Source: Phylloscopus collybita
Taxonomy: Eukaryota; Chordata; Aves; Passeriformes; Phylloscopidae
Assembly: GCA_027886175.1 (NCBI GenBank)
Contig: JAJNNQ010000006.1
Coordinates: forward strand, 6,820,001-6,884,000
DNA: 64,000 nucleotides
Direction: 5' to 3'
Both the position numbers and the translations under genes were made by a program. Shown here in pieces: positions 14,016 through 27,300 of this stretch; the stretch's first letter is position 1; every line of letters begins with the position of its first letter. Under the pieces are notes generated by a model. That model saw only the letters and a list, made by a program, of their open reading frames with translations. It was not told the origin of the DNA and ran no database searches.

Positions 14016-14425
14016 AGCTCTCTTCTTCATGCCTGTCATCTCTCATCCTCTCTCTCAGCTCTGCTGTGGAAAGCCTGACTCTTTTCTTGAGCACATCCTC
14101 ATGAGCAGTGGATGCTTCAGGGTCCCCTGCTGGTATTATTCCTGCAGGCTGAATGGACCCAAACTCTCTGCTGGCAGAGCAAGTGCTCCAGCTCTGGTCA
14201 TCTTGGTGGCTTCTGCTGAACCCACTGCAGTTTGTAGATGCCCATCTCGTATTGGGCAGCCCAAAACAGGGTATAGCATTTAGGAAGGGTCTGGCAAGTG
14301 CTGAGTAGAAAGGTGGATGGTCACTTGCCTTGATCTGCTGGCTGTGTTTCAGTTCATACAGCCTGGGAGGCTCTGGACCTTTGCTGCTGCCAGAGCACAC
14401 TGGGGGTTCACATTCAGCCACTCAC
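14016..14425 (-). mobile_element. CR1 LINE fragment (minus strand)
   Basis: Read on the plus strand this is the antisense of an avian CR1. It runs from CTCTGCTGGCAGAGCAAGTG through CATCTTGGTGGCTTCTGCTG and a GCCCAAAACAGGGTATAGCA-type block to TGGATGGTCACTTGCCTTGA and CTGCTGGCTGTGTTTCAGTTC. This order is the one seen in CR1 ORF2 (after the reverse-transcriptase core) read backwards. It is diverged and cut at both ends; neither CR1 3' terminal repeats nor an intact frame remain. The left boundary is uncertain by a few tens of bp. A 135-codon minus-strand frame (14014-14421) is retained by chance. Family assignment is from remembered consensus order. Confidence 0.65.
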
Positions 14426-17400
14426 TCACAGGGCCTTTTCTTCAGGATGATTCTCTAACTAAGAAATTGGTTAGGCCTGCCTACTTTGCTGCAGAGACAA
14501 CTTCCTTCCCTCGGAGAGGTCTTTGCTTTTGACTCTCAGTTGAAGTCTACAAAGTTCCTGGCAGTCCAAATGAGATCTGACTTCAGGGTATTGGTATCTA
14601 ATTTTCCTTAAATCCACATATGCGTAGAGCTCCTTTCTTTTATTTATCTTGGATTAAAGATAATGAAATTAATATCATAAAACCTTTCTAATGATTTTTG
14701 TGAAAATCATTGTTTACTTAATAAATTATCTGATTAAGTGTGGGTTACCTTGTAGTATAATCCTTACCATTTATGTAATTTAATTCCAAGAATCTAAACC
14801 TTTTGGAAATATCTGTATGATTCAGTGATATGTTAGTGCTTAACATTAGGGAGGCAAAATCCACATTTTCTATCAAATATTTATTTTTGTCATTAAAGCT
14901 TCTGTCTTGGACAGTATAATAATATTTTCTCTTCCTAGATACGTTTGCTCATGTTTGGATATAATCTAACACTCAATGAGCTACTTACTGGTTCTCATTA
15001 TTTCCACAGACAAGATGCTAAATTCATCAGTAGGACAGAAGTAATTTTCATGGGACTGAAGCTTTATATATAAATAGTCACAACAGCACACCCAAGTGAA
15101 TTTGTCTTTCAAATACCCTGCAGGCTGTATTGCTGTTATCTGATATATAATCTGAATTTTGTTTCAAGTGTTCACAGAAGTTCAAGACAATTTTTAGATA
15201 ACGCTCTTGAAAACATGCAAGTAAAATGTAATGTAGCCATGCTTAAAATTAAATACACACTTAAATTTGAAGTAAAGGTAAATTTTGCATGATCCACTGG
15301 AGATAACACAGTCTCATTGACTCACAGGAAGAAAAACAAAGTATAAGCTAGATACTAACATGGTTATATAAATCATTTAAATATTAATATTTTAATATCA
15401 ACTATGGTAATAGTTGATATAATATTAATATTTTAATATCAAGTATGGTAATATGACAGTTCTGTTTGTTTTGTTTTGTTTTGTTTTGTTTTGGCTTTAA
15501 TCTATAATTATATATTTCCTAATTTTAGAGTTATTTTACTTTCATTTTTCCCAGAAGGACGTATTTCATAGAGATAAGGAAAGATGTTTGTAATATAATA
15601 TAGATAATACTAGTGGTGGCATGCTTACCAAAAACCCTGAAAAAAACCCCAAACCCTATTTAAATTAATCTTTCAGAGTTTCTAAATGCTTCAATGATTA
15701 CAATTTTTTAAAATTAAAATATTTGAAAGATTTTCATAGTTTTGCACATCCCTATGATTTTAGCTCTTCTTATTAAAAGCTCTTTTTTATAATTTTGCAC
15801 GCTGCAATTGAAGCTTTTTGTATGAATTTATTGGTATTTTATAGATACTTATGTTTCAGTGTTCAAGATTAAAAGACCATAAACCAGAAATTGGAGTTGA
15901 AGAATAGAAATTATATTCTAATATTATATTCTAATAATATTCTAATATATTCATATTAAAATGATTAAGAAAGTAAAGATGTAGAACTATGTTCTTTAAA
16001 AGTAAATTGACTGAAATAATCACACTGCAAAAGTATTGAATTTTTAATCGGGTTATTAATTGAGTATCATTGCAGGTAAGACTGAGATGAAGGGTTAGCA
16101 TGTATTTTGGCAAAAATTCATTTATATGTGGGGTTTGTTTGCTTATATTTTAGCAGAAAACTTTGAGGCTAAAAGCTACTCTGATTTAATCTCTGACTAG
16201 TCATGGAATTTTTTTTTTAATATCTTATAAGAAATCTAGGGGATACCTGGTATTGAAATTTCAGACTCTTCTGAAAGTGGATTACTTTATCCAAAGTGTT
16301 TATTCTACTGAGTTAATTATTTCTCAGTTGCTTTAGTTTAAAATCAGTTTTAGTTTAAATCTTCATTTACTTCCAGGTAAAAGAATATCCTCAGAAAGAA
16401 ATAGTGCAAGACAAAGAACACCACCTTTCCCTCCCATCTATTAATGCCCTATTCTTTCTGCCGTCACACTGGACTTTTGCCATTTGCTATCCTATACTGA
16501 TTTTTTTTTTTTTAAGATCAGTTCTATTCCTATAAAATATTTCTGTTATTTTCTGTTATTTCTGATCATTGACTTTGAAACAATGCAAGTTAGTGTTTGA
16601 ACAGATTAATGGCTAACTCAACCAGTGACCATGTTTAGAACACTTTTTTTTATCAATATATCCAAGAGAGGTCAAATCAAATTCAGATGAAACTTTGTCA
16701 GCTGTGGCTCAGCTTTCCAGAGATACACAATATAAAAAAGCATCCTATGAATTTCAGGCACTCAGTGAGAGGACTCCAAATTTAAAGATCTTAAGTGTAA
16801 AAGTCTTCATTTACATGCAAAATGTATACTCACAACTGTGCTTCAACTGATATATGCAAAAAATAGATTGATTTCAAGAATCAATAGTCCCCTATATATC
16901 CAACACATATTCACATAACAATATAATAATTATTTAAATAATAGAATAAAATCAGAGTGAAATAATCTTTAATTGCTGACAAAAGACAATAAAATATGAA
17001 TAAAAAATAGTGTATCAGTTAAATTTGCCCCAAAGTGGTTAAACAACTCAATGAGGAATATTGAGCAATTCAGTGATATATTAAATTGGAGATCTGATGA
17101 GATTACATTCACTCAGCAACTATGTCATCACAGAGTTAGCAAAGTTCTTATAGCTCATGGGTTGCTTTTGCTCAGTGGGTAATTTAAATCTTTAAACATT
17201 AAAATATGCTGCTATTTTTCTTCAGAACGAGTTAATGACATAAGTGCTTTATTCAAAATTGTAGAGGAGTTTGACACAGTTTAACATCAAGACAAAAATC
17301 AAGCTGGAATGAAGAATGCATCTCATACAATATGAAATATTTACAGCCTCAGAGATTATTATTCTGATTTTAACCTCATTTTATCAGTAATGTTCTAATC

Positions 17401-18250
17401 AGAAACAGACGCACATTTGTCACAATGAGACTCATAATTACATTTTGTGCTTCAAAAAAATCAGTTTGAAAGGAAGAAAGTAAAATGAGAGAAGACAGAA
17501 AAGAAGTAATGACCTGTGCAAAGTGCTGGTAGAAATATGACTTGACATTGTAATCTGAAATGCCCAGTATATTTCAAGTGTATGTCCAGATGAGCTTCAT
17601 TCATCTTTGGAAAGCAGACCAACACAGAAGTCTCTGATCTCTTGAACAGCAGTTTTAGTTAGACTAACCATTTTTATTTATTTATTTATTTAGGTCAAGA
17701 AATGTATCCAGTTCCACAGATATTCATCTTTGTAGTTTTCCGCTCTGTAAATCCACTTCTGATATTGGGGCATTTTTTTTAAATTGTGCTTATTTTTAGA
17801 GGAATGTTTCTATTGCTGATGTGTGACTGGAAAAATTGTTTCTTACTTTACATAAAATGGAGGGTCAAACAATAAAAGAGAAAAAAATCCATCTTCTATT
17901 TCTATTCCATCCTATATATTTTTTTATATATATATAAAATGGAATTTTGCAGTAAATTTATAGTGGAAATCTTAGATACAGTATTACTGTTCTTGATCAT
18001 AAGACTGAAAGATCTTTGAGGACTCAGTGACCAGAGCAGGGCCAGTTCTGTCTGTGCCAGAGTGCACACAGAGTCTGGCTTTCAGGCATGTGTTGTGTTG
18101 CAAAAATCAGTTTCCCCAGGAAAAATCCAATCAGTGGACAGTAACATAGGGTTAGGGAAGGTGCTTCCACTTTGTAGCTACCAAATAGAGGCAATTATGC
18201 TTTCTGCATATCTTAACATTTATCTAAAAGAAGTTCACAGAGAGAATTAT
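14426..18250. other. Unique AT-rich non-coding DNA
   Basis: No gene or transposon was recognised. The only structured part is a 31-bp direct repeat with a small cruciform at 15381-15452. A GTTTT array lies at about 15466-15491, and short TATTTA and TA runs occur near 17675 and 17920. Confidence 0.7.
15381..15452. repeat. 31-bp direct repeat flanking a 9-bp inverted repeat
   Basis: The block 15381-15411 recurs at 15422-15452 with one clear mismatch (period 41). Between and within them ATCAACTAT (15397-15405) and ATAGTTGAT (15410-15418) form a perfect 9-bp stem with a 4-base loop. The sequence is extremely AT-rich and could extrude or slip during replication. Confidence 0.85.
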
Positions 18251-19258
18251 ATAGAATCATTGGGATGGAAGAGACTTTAAAGATCACAGATTTGCAAACA
18301 TCCTCTCATGGGCAGGAACACCATCTACTAGAGCAAGTTGCTCAAAGCCCCATCCTACCTGACCTTAAACAATTGCAGGGATGGGACATCCACAATGAAT
18401 ATCTATGGGCAATCTGTTCCAGTGCTTCACCCTCGCTAAAGAATTCTTCCTAATATCTAAACTTACGAGTTTTCAGTTTGAAGCCATTCCTCCTTGTCCT
18501 GAACTTGTCCTTGTTGAACTTCATGGGGTTGACACACGCCCACTGGATGACAAGGTCTGTCTTGGTGGCACCCCTTCTCTCCAGTGTGCTGATCGTGCCA
18601 CACAGCTTTCTGTTGTTGGTAAACTCACTGAAGGTGAACTCAATGCCACTCTCCGTGTTGCTGACAAAGACGTTAAACATCACCAATCCCAATACCTACC
18701 TCTGACAAACACCTCTCATCACCAAGCTGTTGACTACAACTCTGAGTGCAACCATCCAACCAGTTCTTTCAATGTTTACTGATTGATCCATTTGTCAAAT
18801 CCATGTCTTCAGCTTAGAGACAAAGATGTCTTGCAGGAGAGTGTCAATTGTTTGTAGAAATTTAAGTAGATGACCTCAGCTGCTTTTCCCTTATCCACCA
18901 TTGCCGTAATCCCATTGTAGAATGACCAAATTTATCATTTGTCAGGCACAGTTTGTGCTTAGTGATGCTAGCACAGTTTTCAGGATATTTTGCTATATGA
19001 TCTAGTTGGGCATGGAGGTAATACTGACAGTCCTGGAGTTCCCTTTGTCTTCCTTTTTTACTTTGTAAAAATGATGGTTATAGTTCCCCTTCACCAGTCA
19101 GTGGCAGCTTCACTGGACTACCATGATTTCTCAAATATGATGGATAGTGCTTTAGCCACATTAACCACCAGCTCCCTCTGGATCTGCCCGCGAATTTCAT
19201 CAGATCTCATTCACTTGTACCCCTTCAGATGGTCTTGAACTTGGTCTTCTCCTACATA
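18251..19258 (-). mobile_element. CR1 LINE: RT-domain fragment and 3' end, internally deleted
   Basis: The plus strand begins with the CR1 3' terminus in antisense (ATAGAATCAT, then GGGATGGAAGAGACTTTAAA). It continues through the conserved 3' UTR/ORF2 C-terminus to ORF2 reverse-transcriptase sequence. On the minus strand, 18692-18450 reads a recognisable CR1 RT segment: a FNVFVSNTESGIE-like stretch, then the catalytic block, then WACVNPMKFNK. It then jumps straight to TRRNGFKLKTRKFR. In intact CR1 proteins these last two motifs lie far apart, so several hundred bp are missing near 18480-18500. The catalytic FADD-type box reads FTNN here, so both aspartates are lost. RT sequence further upstream continues on the plus strand to about 19258 with frame breaks. 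It is a dead copy. Confidence 0.9.
18450..18692 (-). pseudogene. Remnant of CR1 ORF2 reverse transcriptase
   Basis: This is the stop-free 80-codon remnant inside the CR1 at 18251-19258. It covers the palm region around the metal-binding box and fuses it, through a deletion, to the C-terminal part of ORF2. The active-site aspartates are replaced (FTNN in place of the usual FADD-type motif), so no RT activity is possible. ORF2 normally encodes an endonuclease plus RT of roughly 900 residues; this piece is under a tenth of that. Confidence 0.85.
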
Positions 19259-19270
19259 TGAATATCCTTT

Positions 19271-19320
19271 TATAGATAGAATAGAATATATAACGTATAG
19301 ATAGGATAGAATAAATAACA
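19271..19320. repeat. 25-bp tandem duplication
   Basis: Two units (19271-19295 and 19296-19320) beginning TATAGATAGAATAGAATA and TATAGATAGGATAGAATA lie next to each other, just outside the CR1 fragment end. Confidence 0.75.
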
Positions 19321-19815
19321 TACAGAACAGTTTTTTTCTGAGAAGATTGTATAGGAATTTAAATTACCAAAACGGGCAAAGCTTCACAAGGGCAGGATCT
19401 GCTTGGCATGCTGTGCCCTGATCATAAAACCATTTGATGCAGCATGGTGCAGGGCTTCCAGCATCTTAAGGGTCATAATATTTTCTACACTATTCTCTCT
19501 CTTTCTTTATAGTGTTAGCTCTGATATACAGCGTTTTAAATGGTGCTTTACAGAGCCTGAGTGCTTTTCTTACCAGGATTATAGCATATCAGCTCCTCCC
19601 GATACAGAATAGCAATGCAAGTAAACTTAAATTCTCATCAAAGCTAATAGACTGACAATGGTTTCAGAGTGAGACAGATCATAGAGTTCATAGAAAGAGT
19701 AAACATCTCTATTTTTAAACCTACCACAAACACATACTTTGATTCTGATTTACATACTACAGTAAATTTAAAATCATATAATTTCTTTACTTATTTCTAT
19801 TTCTGCCAAGTGCCT

Positions 19816-19830
19816 TTTTGTTTTGTTTTG

Positions 19831-19861
<31 letters not shown>

Positions 19862-19862
19862 T
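19816..19862. repeat. (TTTTG)n microsatellite
   Basis: About nine TTTTG units end in a T-run; the array is nearly perfect. Confidence 0.95.
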
Positions 19863-22800
19863 AGGTTTGCAATTATGCACAAAAGTTTAAAGTTATTTAG
19901 AGAACTCAAACTCAAAGTTATAAGAACTATAAATCTGCAAATGTTACTTGTGAAAATAGCATTTACACCTTCCTACTAATGTAAAAGTAGTAATTAGTAA
20001 AAGAATTACCTTCAGAGAGAAACAATGAGAATGTTCACTGAAAATATCAGCATTTCTCTAACAATTATTTTAAGCCCTTTTCCAGTAACATTTAGAACAA
20101 TTGAATTGTAAGACAGTCTTGCTGTTAGGTCTCTGAGGCTGGTTAGCCAGTGGCAGTTACACGTGTACATAATATCCTCAGAGGGTGTCTGAGAAAATTA
20201 GTTTTCTTCATCTGAAACTACCTTACTACGAACTGGATGTCAGGTACACAAGGACAGTTTCCAACATCTTCCTGCCTGGTGACTTCCATTTGCAGCTTCT
20301 AAGGCTACAAATCCACTTATCTATGGAAATCTCTACCTGTGAGGACTTGTATGTAGTGTAACTTTTTTCTAGTATAGTAAAATATGTCATGGATCTGATA
20401 GATTTGATTTTTCTTTCTGTTATACTCAATATAATCTGCATGGGAAGCAGATCTTGAGTTAGGAAACTCTTTTGTTTTCATAATGGATATCACAACAGTG
20501 CCTAGTAATGTGATTGAAGGCATCCAAAAGATTGCAGATGGGCTTGAAATTACACCTTCCAACACCAACTCTATTTTCAAATGATGTCAATGTTCTATGA
20601 TAGGATATTTTCTCAGTTTCAAAATCAAGGTATATGCAAGCAAACAGCTCATTAGAACTAGTCCTGGAAATTGCTGTCAAGGCACTGATTCTGGTCATTT
20701 GAGACAGCAGTGTTTAGCATAGGTGAAAAGTATATTCTAGGAATTGAACAGCATAGAGGATGATGTACCAGTGCCCAGAAACTGTCTGTGGCACTGCTGT
20801 TTTAAGTGATGGCATAGCCTAAGCAGCCATATGCAGATTAGCTTTGACCTAAAAGCCAAATAAAATAAGTGCATTTTAGTGGAACACTGTATTTCAAGTG
20901 TAATCACTCCAGAAATTAAGGAGCTGTTTGGTCGATTGGTCCTTTCTTTTTCCAGTCAGTTGTCTTGTTTGTTACTTCTCAACACATTTTTGTTTATTTC
21001 TCATATAAACTTACCGAGGTCTTCCTTCCCTAAATACATTCCTACAATAATAAAAGATCTCTGGAATTTAACTTTAATATCAATGACTTTTTGATGCAAA
21101 TAAGTTAGATTTGTTTGAGTTTCTTGCCACAAATTCATGGCTGCTATCTTGCTTTTCTTTACATCACTGATTTAAAATTTGGCTTGCCCAAAATTTTCTT
21201 ACATTTTTCATAGTTTAGTACTAATTACTATATATATATATTTAAATTTATTTTAAGTTCACATTTTTGGTATGTACTGTTAATGACTGTTCAGACATTT
21301 TCGTATAGTTATATCCTACACAGTTGTATGCATACCCATAGCTTTTAAATCTCAGAAGCTGGAAGTAGGGCATGATGCAAGGGAGCCCAGGCATTTATTC
21401 ATGAACAATATTCCCTTCTTCTTTTCTTGAGTGATTAAGTGAAGATTCTTCTGTCTTTTTCAACAAAATTTACCAACATGTTGTCCTCTAGCAAAGGCAG
21501 TAGGGAGAAACAAAGGCAGAAAAAGGGAGAAGCTTAACAGTTTTAAAAATCAGGAGCAAAGCACATTACAGCTGCAGACAGCTGATTGAACAGAAAACAA
21601 CCAAGCTGTGGTTTCCACAGTATTTAGATATTCAGAGGGTTCTGTCACTCTGTAAAACACTTGAAAATCTACTAATGAGCACTGCCATATATTTGACCCT
21701 GCTGTATATTCTTCTCCTGTAGCTACCAATATTGACATGTGAAACTAGGGAAAACCTTCAAATATTTTCTGATCTGATGATACAACAGGGTATAAGTGTA
21801 ATAGACAAAATGCTTTGGTATTCATAATTAACAGAAAAAACAACAAATTGATTTCTCAAAAATGTTAAGCAACTTCATAGCTTTTACTAACCTCAGTGGT
21901 GGGAGTTGAACCTTTTCAAAAACAGGTCACATATTCAGGCACTTTATATTTAGGTCTTTCTTCTCTAACCCCTCAGGATAGTCTGTTTTGTACTTGTATC
22001 TACAGTACTTACTCTATTGCAATTCCCATCTCAGTGACTTAGAGAAATGAAGCTGGTTTCTTCTTTTTTTTTTTTTTTTTTTTCCTTCTTCTTTTCCCCA
22101 TCATGTTCCCCCTTGCTTGTGATGAGAGTAATTGCATTGTAGGAGGTTTGAATGCCTAATTTTTTTTTTTTTTACCCTAGCTGACCTTCTACCAGTATTT
22201 CAGCCACAACACAATTGTTTCTTTTCAAATCTGTGTGGTGCTGATAGAAATGGAAATAGTTTCAACTCAATTCTACAGTAGAATAAGAAGCCAAGGTAGG
22301 AGAACTGTATTACTCAGCAAATCCCAGTTCCATGAAAAGGCTTATTGAACAGCTAGTGAAGCAGAGACTAGGTAAAATAACTCACTGTCAGGTACCAGCT
22401 GTCATAAAAGATTAGACACAGACATTGAGCACATAGAACTGTTAATTTGATTCAGCATTTGTATTCCTTTCTGGTAGAAGACTCAAAGGTTTCCACTTCA
22501 GCTGTCAGTGAATGGACAGATTTCTCTCTGTGGCCCACTTTACAATCATTAGAAGGAGCAGAGTAATACAGATATTACCTTATATCAAAGGGGGGGGAAA
22601 GCTCCAAAAGGCTTCTTTTTGATTGAAGATATTAGTTATTTTGCTTGTTATGACAATATTTCCTACATTATTATACAAAATCCCAGTTTCATGTACAGGT
22701 AAGAATATGTTATAAACCTTCTATTATAAAGTCTTAAACTACACCCAGAGGATTTTAGTGTAGGTGCTAATGGACTATAACTCAAAATGTGATAACAGCT

Positions 22801-24092
22801 TACAAATCTTAAAGCCAAGAGCACTTATGCTAAGAATTTTTTTTTTTTCGCATTTAAGGTGTTTCTTTTTAATGTGTATGCTAACTGTTGAAATAGTTAG
22901 CAACAAATATTCAAGTAGAACCATAGAATGGATAAAAATAAGGCTTTCTTGTGCACATTATCATTTCAGAGATTAGCAGGAATTCCTTGTTCTGCATTCA
23001 GTGGAATTGCTCAATACAATCAGTTTTTTAATGACTATTGGTTTGCAAAGTCACAGGTCCTATAGAGGTAAATTTCAGGTATTTTTTACTCTATGGAACT
23101 ATATTTAATGAAAACGTGAGCAACATGTATATTTGGATCTTCCCTGTGAATTAGAGTATCTCACAGAAGACACACAAGCTTCACTATCCACTTTAGTAGT
23201 TTTACATATAAAATTGATTGTTTACTTATTTATGTTTTAGAAATAGAAATGATTTTTTCTAGAATAGAAATATAAAAATGTCTTAAAATAAATATTGATT
23301 TATTGCTTCCAAATTAATCTTTAAAAAGGGAACCAAGGAAACATTTCTGACCCAGTCCCTGATATCTCACTAGATATCTAATACTGGTAAAACTTCTGTT
23401 TCTCAGAACTTGTTAAACTTAGGAGCTTTACTCCATTTCTTAGAGAAGCTGAGAACAAAATATTACTCTTTTGCATTTGCAAGATAAAATCATCTTATTT
23501 TTGTAACTTGTCTGTCAGATTATCCTTTTCATATGGCAATCATATTTCCCTCATGAAAACAGAAGACAAAAAGAGAAGGCAAGAAAATTCTTATTTAAGC
23601 TTTAAAATGCTGTCAGTAAACACTTTAATAGAATTACAAGGTAATAGGAAAGCTAAAACTACAAAGGGTATAGACCCAAGGAACTGAGATCTGGTTTATA
23701 TTTTCAGAACAGGTATGAAAATATTTTATTGAGCTTTTCTTTAATTAGGAAGATTTTTTTGCTAATAGAGATATAGCACATAGATGAAATGAACATGTTA
23801 GTTCATTAATTGTATAACCTCAAATGAAATTGACCCTGCTGTCAGAATGGCAGTGTTAACATGAATAACCCAATGTAAAACTATCAGTCTGGTGAAGAAA
23901 AGGCAGTAAAAGAAATAAAAAGGAGGAAATAAAATTCAGACAAAGATACACTAGTGGCATCAGTGAGTCCCAGTGTTGTCATATCAGTAGACACTCTTCA
24001 GTAATACAGTTTCTATAGAGGCTGTTGTGATTGATTACAAGCAGTGTTGTTTGAGGTGGAGCTCCTGTTTCCTGAAGAAGAATCATTCATCC

Positions 24093-24136
24093 CATATCAT
24101 ATCATATCATATCATATCATATCATATCATATCATA
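24093..24136. repeat. (ATATC)n microsatellite
   Basis: About nine perfect ATATC/CATAT units end with an imperfect ATTCATCATATCATC tail. The plus-strand frame encoding Ser-Tyr-His-Ile repeats is a by-product. Confidence 0.95.
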
Positions 24137-25977
24137 TTCATCATATCATCAAGATATTCCATTGTTAGCTAATTCCAGAGGTGTCAGTTTGCATGTCTTC
24201 TCTGGTTCTTCTGTTGACCTGCCCCACCAGAAAACAAAATATTTTCTTCACCAGTATGATGGTAAATAAAAATAATCTTCACATCCTTTGTAGATTAAAG
24301 AAAGGGTACCTCTTCCATTCTTTGAATTTTAAAACAAATAAATTGACAAAAATTTTTTTTGTATTTAATGAAACTGAAATCTGTAAAGGTTTCTGCTACT
24401 GTAGGGTAGCTCAGTTACTGGTTACCCACGTGGCATCATAGCTGTATCTTTGAAGCAAACCTTTCACTTTCTCTGCTTAAAATTAATAAATTTTTATTTA
24501 AAATTATGTAAATTTTCTTGGGGTTTTTTTTGACAGCTGTTTTATGTCTTTCACTTACATAATACAGAGCCACATGATGCTAGCTTTGTTTGTCCATAAA
24601 GTAGGTTTATAGAACCTTTTTTTATTTTACTTTTTTTGTTCCTTTTCACAAGTCCATATTCTTCCAACAAACACGGAGGAAAATCCTTTTCACAAATAGA
24701 TCTTGCTATTTTTTCTCCTCTGTTTTTAAAGTGATGAGCTGAGGAGGATTAATATCATCCTCTAACTATAATGCAACTCAACCATATAACTTCTTAATTA
24801 AGCTAAACTGCTTAGAATTAAGGCAACATTACCTTTTCTGAAGTAGAAAAATTACAGTAGAAAAGGTTAGAGGATAAAAATAGAGCACAACCTTTTACTG
24901 CTTTGAAATTTTATGGTATATCTTCTTTCCTATGTGCCGCATATTGCTAAAACTGGAGTCATCACTAATGATTTAGTCATGTTGTACAGCTCCCAGTCTG
25001 TTTTGACAAACACATTTCCTGATGGTTTTAAGTAAAACAAATGAGTGTACTGTCCTGAGTTACATGTCACATGCCCTTTTTTAAGATTGCAACTGAAGCA
25101 AAGCAGTGTCAACAACAATATTCTTTTGTATTAACGTTCTTTCCTCTCTTTGAAATAGGAGGTGAAATTTCTCTCTCTTATTCCTCATTTTATATATATG
25201 TAGAAACTCACTCAACTTCTTTAGAGTCTTCAGTGAAGCAAGTTGCACTTAAAATTTGTTCTTATCTTTGTCCTTTGCTTAATTTTATTTATGATTATGT
25301 TTATCTTTCCAGAAACCATTTTCTGTGGGTGTACAGAAAAATCCTTTTTAAAGTTCTGCCATAGTAGTCCTTCCCATCTGCAGGAACAGCAGAAAAATGT
25401 GGCTTGTGAGTTTTGATATACAAAAATAAGCAACCAAATAGAAGATTTTTTTACTATTTCAAAAAGAACAAGATGCAAAAAGGTTAAAAATAGAATCTTA
25501 AAATTAAACTTTTTACTTAGCATCATGAAAAAATAAAATATCCAGGTCTTAAGAAGAGGGTGAGTAAGTCAATACACCTTAACTGGTAGTTTAGAACTTT
25601 GTGAATATTTCCAGAAACATGCTAACAGCATCATGTACTAATAAACTAATTAGTTTAGAACTAGGCACATTAGAAATGTCATGAAATTCAATAAGAAAAT
25701 CAGCAAAATATTCTTTATAATGCAAAAATCTTTAAAAAAATCCTTCATTATAAAGTATTCCTTTAGAATATTTGGTGGGTGTGAGAGAGAGATATGTTGT
25801 GATTCTTGCAGATTCTGTATATTTTCATACAGTCTAGAAATTCATAACTTTTTTTCCCTAGTTTAAAAGAGGGTAGGAATAAAGGACCTACCAGGACACA
25901 GAACTGACCATTATATTTGTCCGTTGTCAAGTTTTTCTTGTAGATAATTTTTTTTCAGGAAGAATTAAGATTTCCTG

Positions 25978-26037
25978 TATATCTATATCTATATCTATAT
26001 CTATATCTATATCTATATCTATATCTATATCTATATC
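25978..26037. repeat. (TATATC)n hexanucleotide microsatellite
   Basis: Ten uninterrupted TATATC units. Confidence 0.95.
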
Positions 26038-27279
26038 CTGACCAAGTAGACACTGAACTGAATCAACACACTACAATTTAACTGACTAGACTGAATCGTG
26101 GATCAGGAATTTAAATATTTTTTTCTGTTTCTAACATCCAAATGATTATCTCACCTGGATATTATACCCAGAAATGTCTTTTTTAGACCTTAGGTTCAAT
26201 GTAACCTCAGCACAAGGTAACCTCAGATTCAATAGAACCCGAACCATCCAGAATGTACTCAATGAATGTCCAGCCATTCCCCCATATTTTATTACATTAA
26301 TACTTTAACCATGTGGGAACAACTTCTTGAATTAAGGCAGGAGCTCCAAAATGAGAGTTGTCTCTCTCTCTCATCTCAATGTTAAGCATTTGCTTCTGCT
26401 TGAGAACTCCAAAGAAGAAGCTGGCAGACAAAGGTTCAAAAGAAACAGGATTTCTCAGTTCTTCCTTCAAACAGCACCAATTACCTTGAATTAGCGAGTG
26501 GAATATAGATGACTATATATTCCAATATGCATAAATTATACTTTTCATATAAACACAGCAGACAAAATACCAACTTGTTAATTTACCCAGACGTATTACT
26601 GCACTTTCTACTTATCTGTTAAGTCTAAAAGAAAGAATAATTTAAATTAATAAACTTTCAAATGTGTCTATCTCATTTGTTCAATTCAAAATTTACTGTT
26701 ATTTGCTTTGAAAAGGAAGAATAAGAGCAGTTGACCTTCTTTTAATGTATATTTGTCATAGTAATGTCAAAGATAGGCAACTAAGAATATTAGAAAGAAA
26801 AGGAATGCAAATATTTATCTAATATCTATACTAAAATAGAGCATAATAAACTGCATTTTAAGCAAAAAAGGCTTAAATGCCCTTGTCCTAGGGTCTGGAA
26901 ACCCTAGGTATTTCACTAAGACAATGTTGTGCCGAGTATAGAGCCAGTCAAATCTTTACAGATTTAAATAATCAGTGTAATCACAAAACCGACACTTAGC
27001 ACCAAAGTGTATCTCCTTTCATCTGATTTCTTCAATTGTTGTTCTTTGTCTACCTTTTCTTGATATTTTAAATTCTCTACCTTAGTTTTCAATAATCACA
27101 GTCTTTAAATAATGGAATGAACAATTTCCCTAAGTTTTCTTTATTTCATAATAAAAACTTGCACATCCAGTAACATTTCTACAAAATTGTTTCTGCCTTT
27201 CACTTTCTTACTTAATTCCATAATATGATGAAAAATTATGTTAGTACATTCCTGACTTGGGGTTAATACGTTAGTATTT

Positions 27280-27300
27280 GCACTTGATTTAATCAAGTGC
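27280..27300. repeat. Perfect 21-base palindrome
   Basis: GCACTTGATT (27280-27289) and AATCAAGTGC (27291-27300) are exact reverse complements around a single T. No gene context supports a transcribed hairpin. Confidence 0.85.

Noticed and set aside
24093..26037. CRISPR-like array
   Set aside because: The repeats are 5- and 6-bp microsatellites without spacers, in a vertebrate-type genome.
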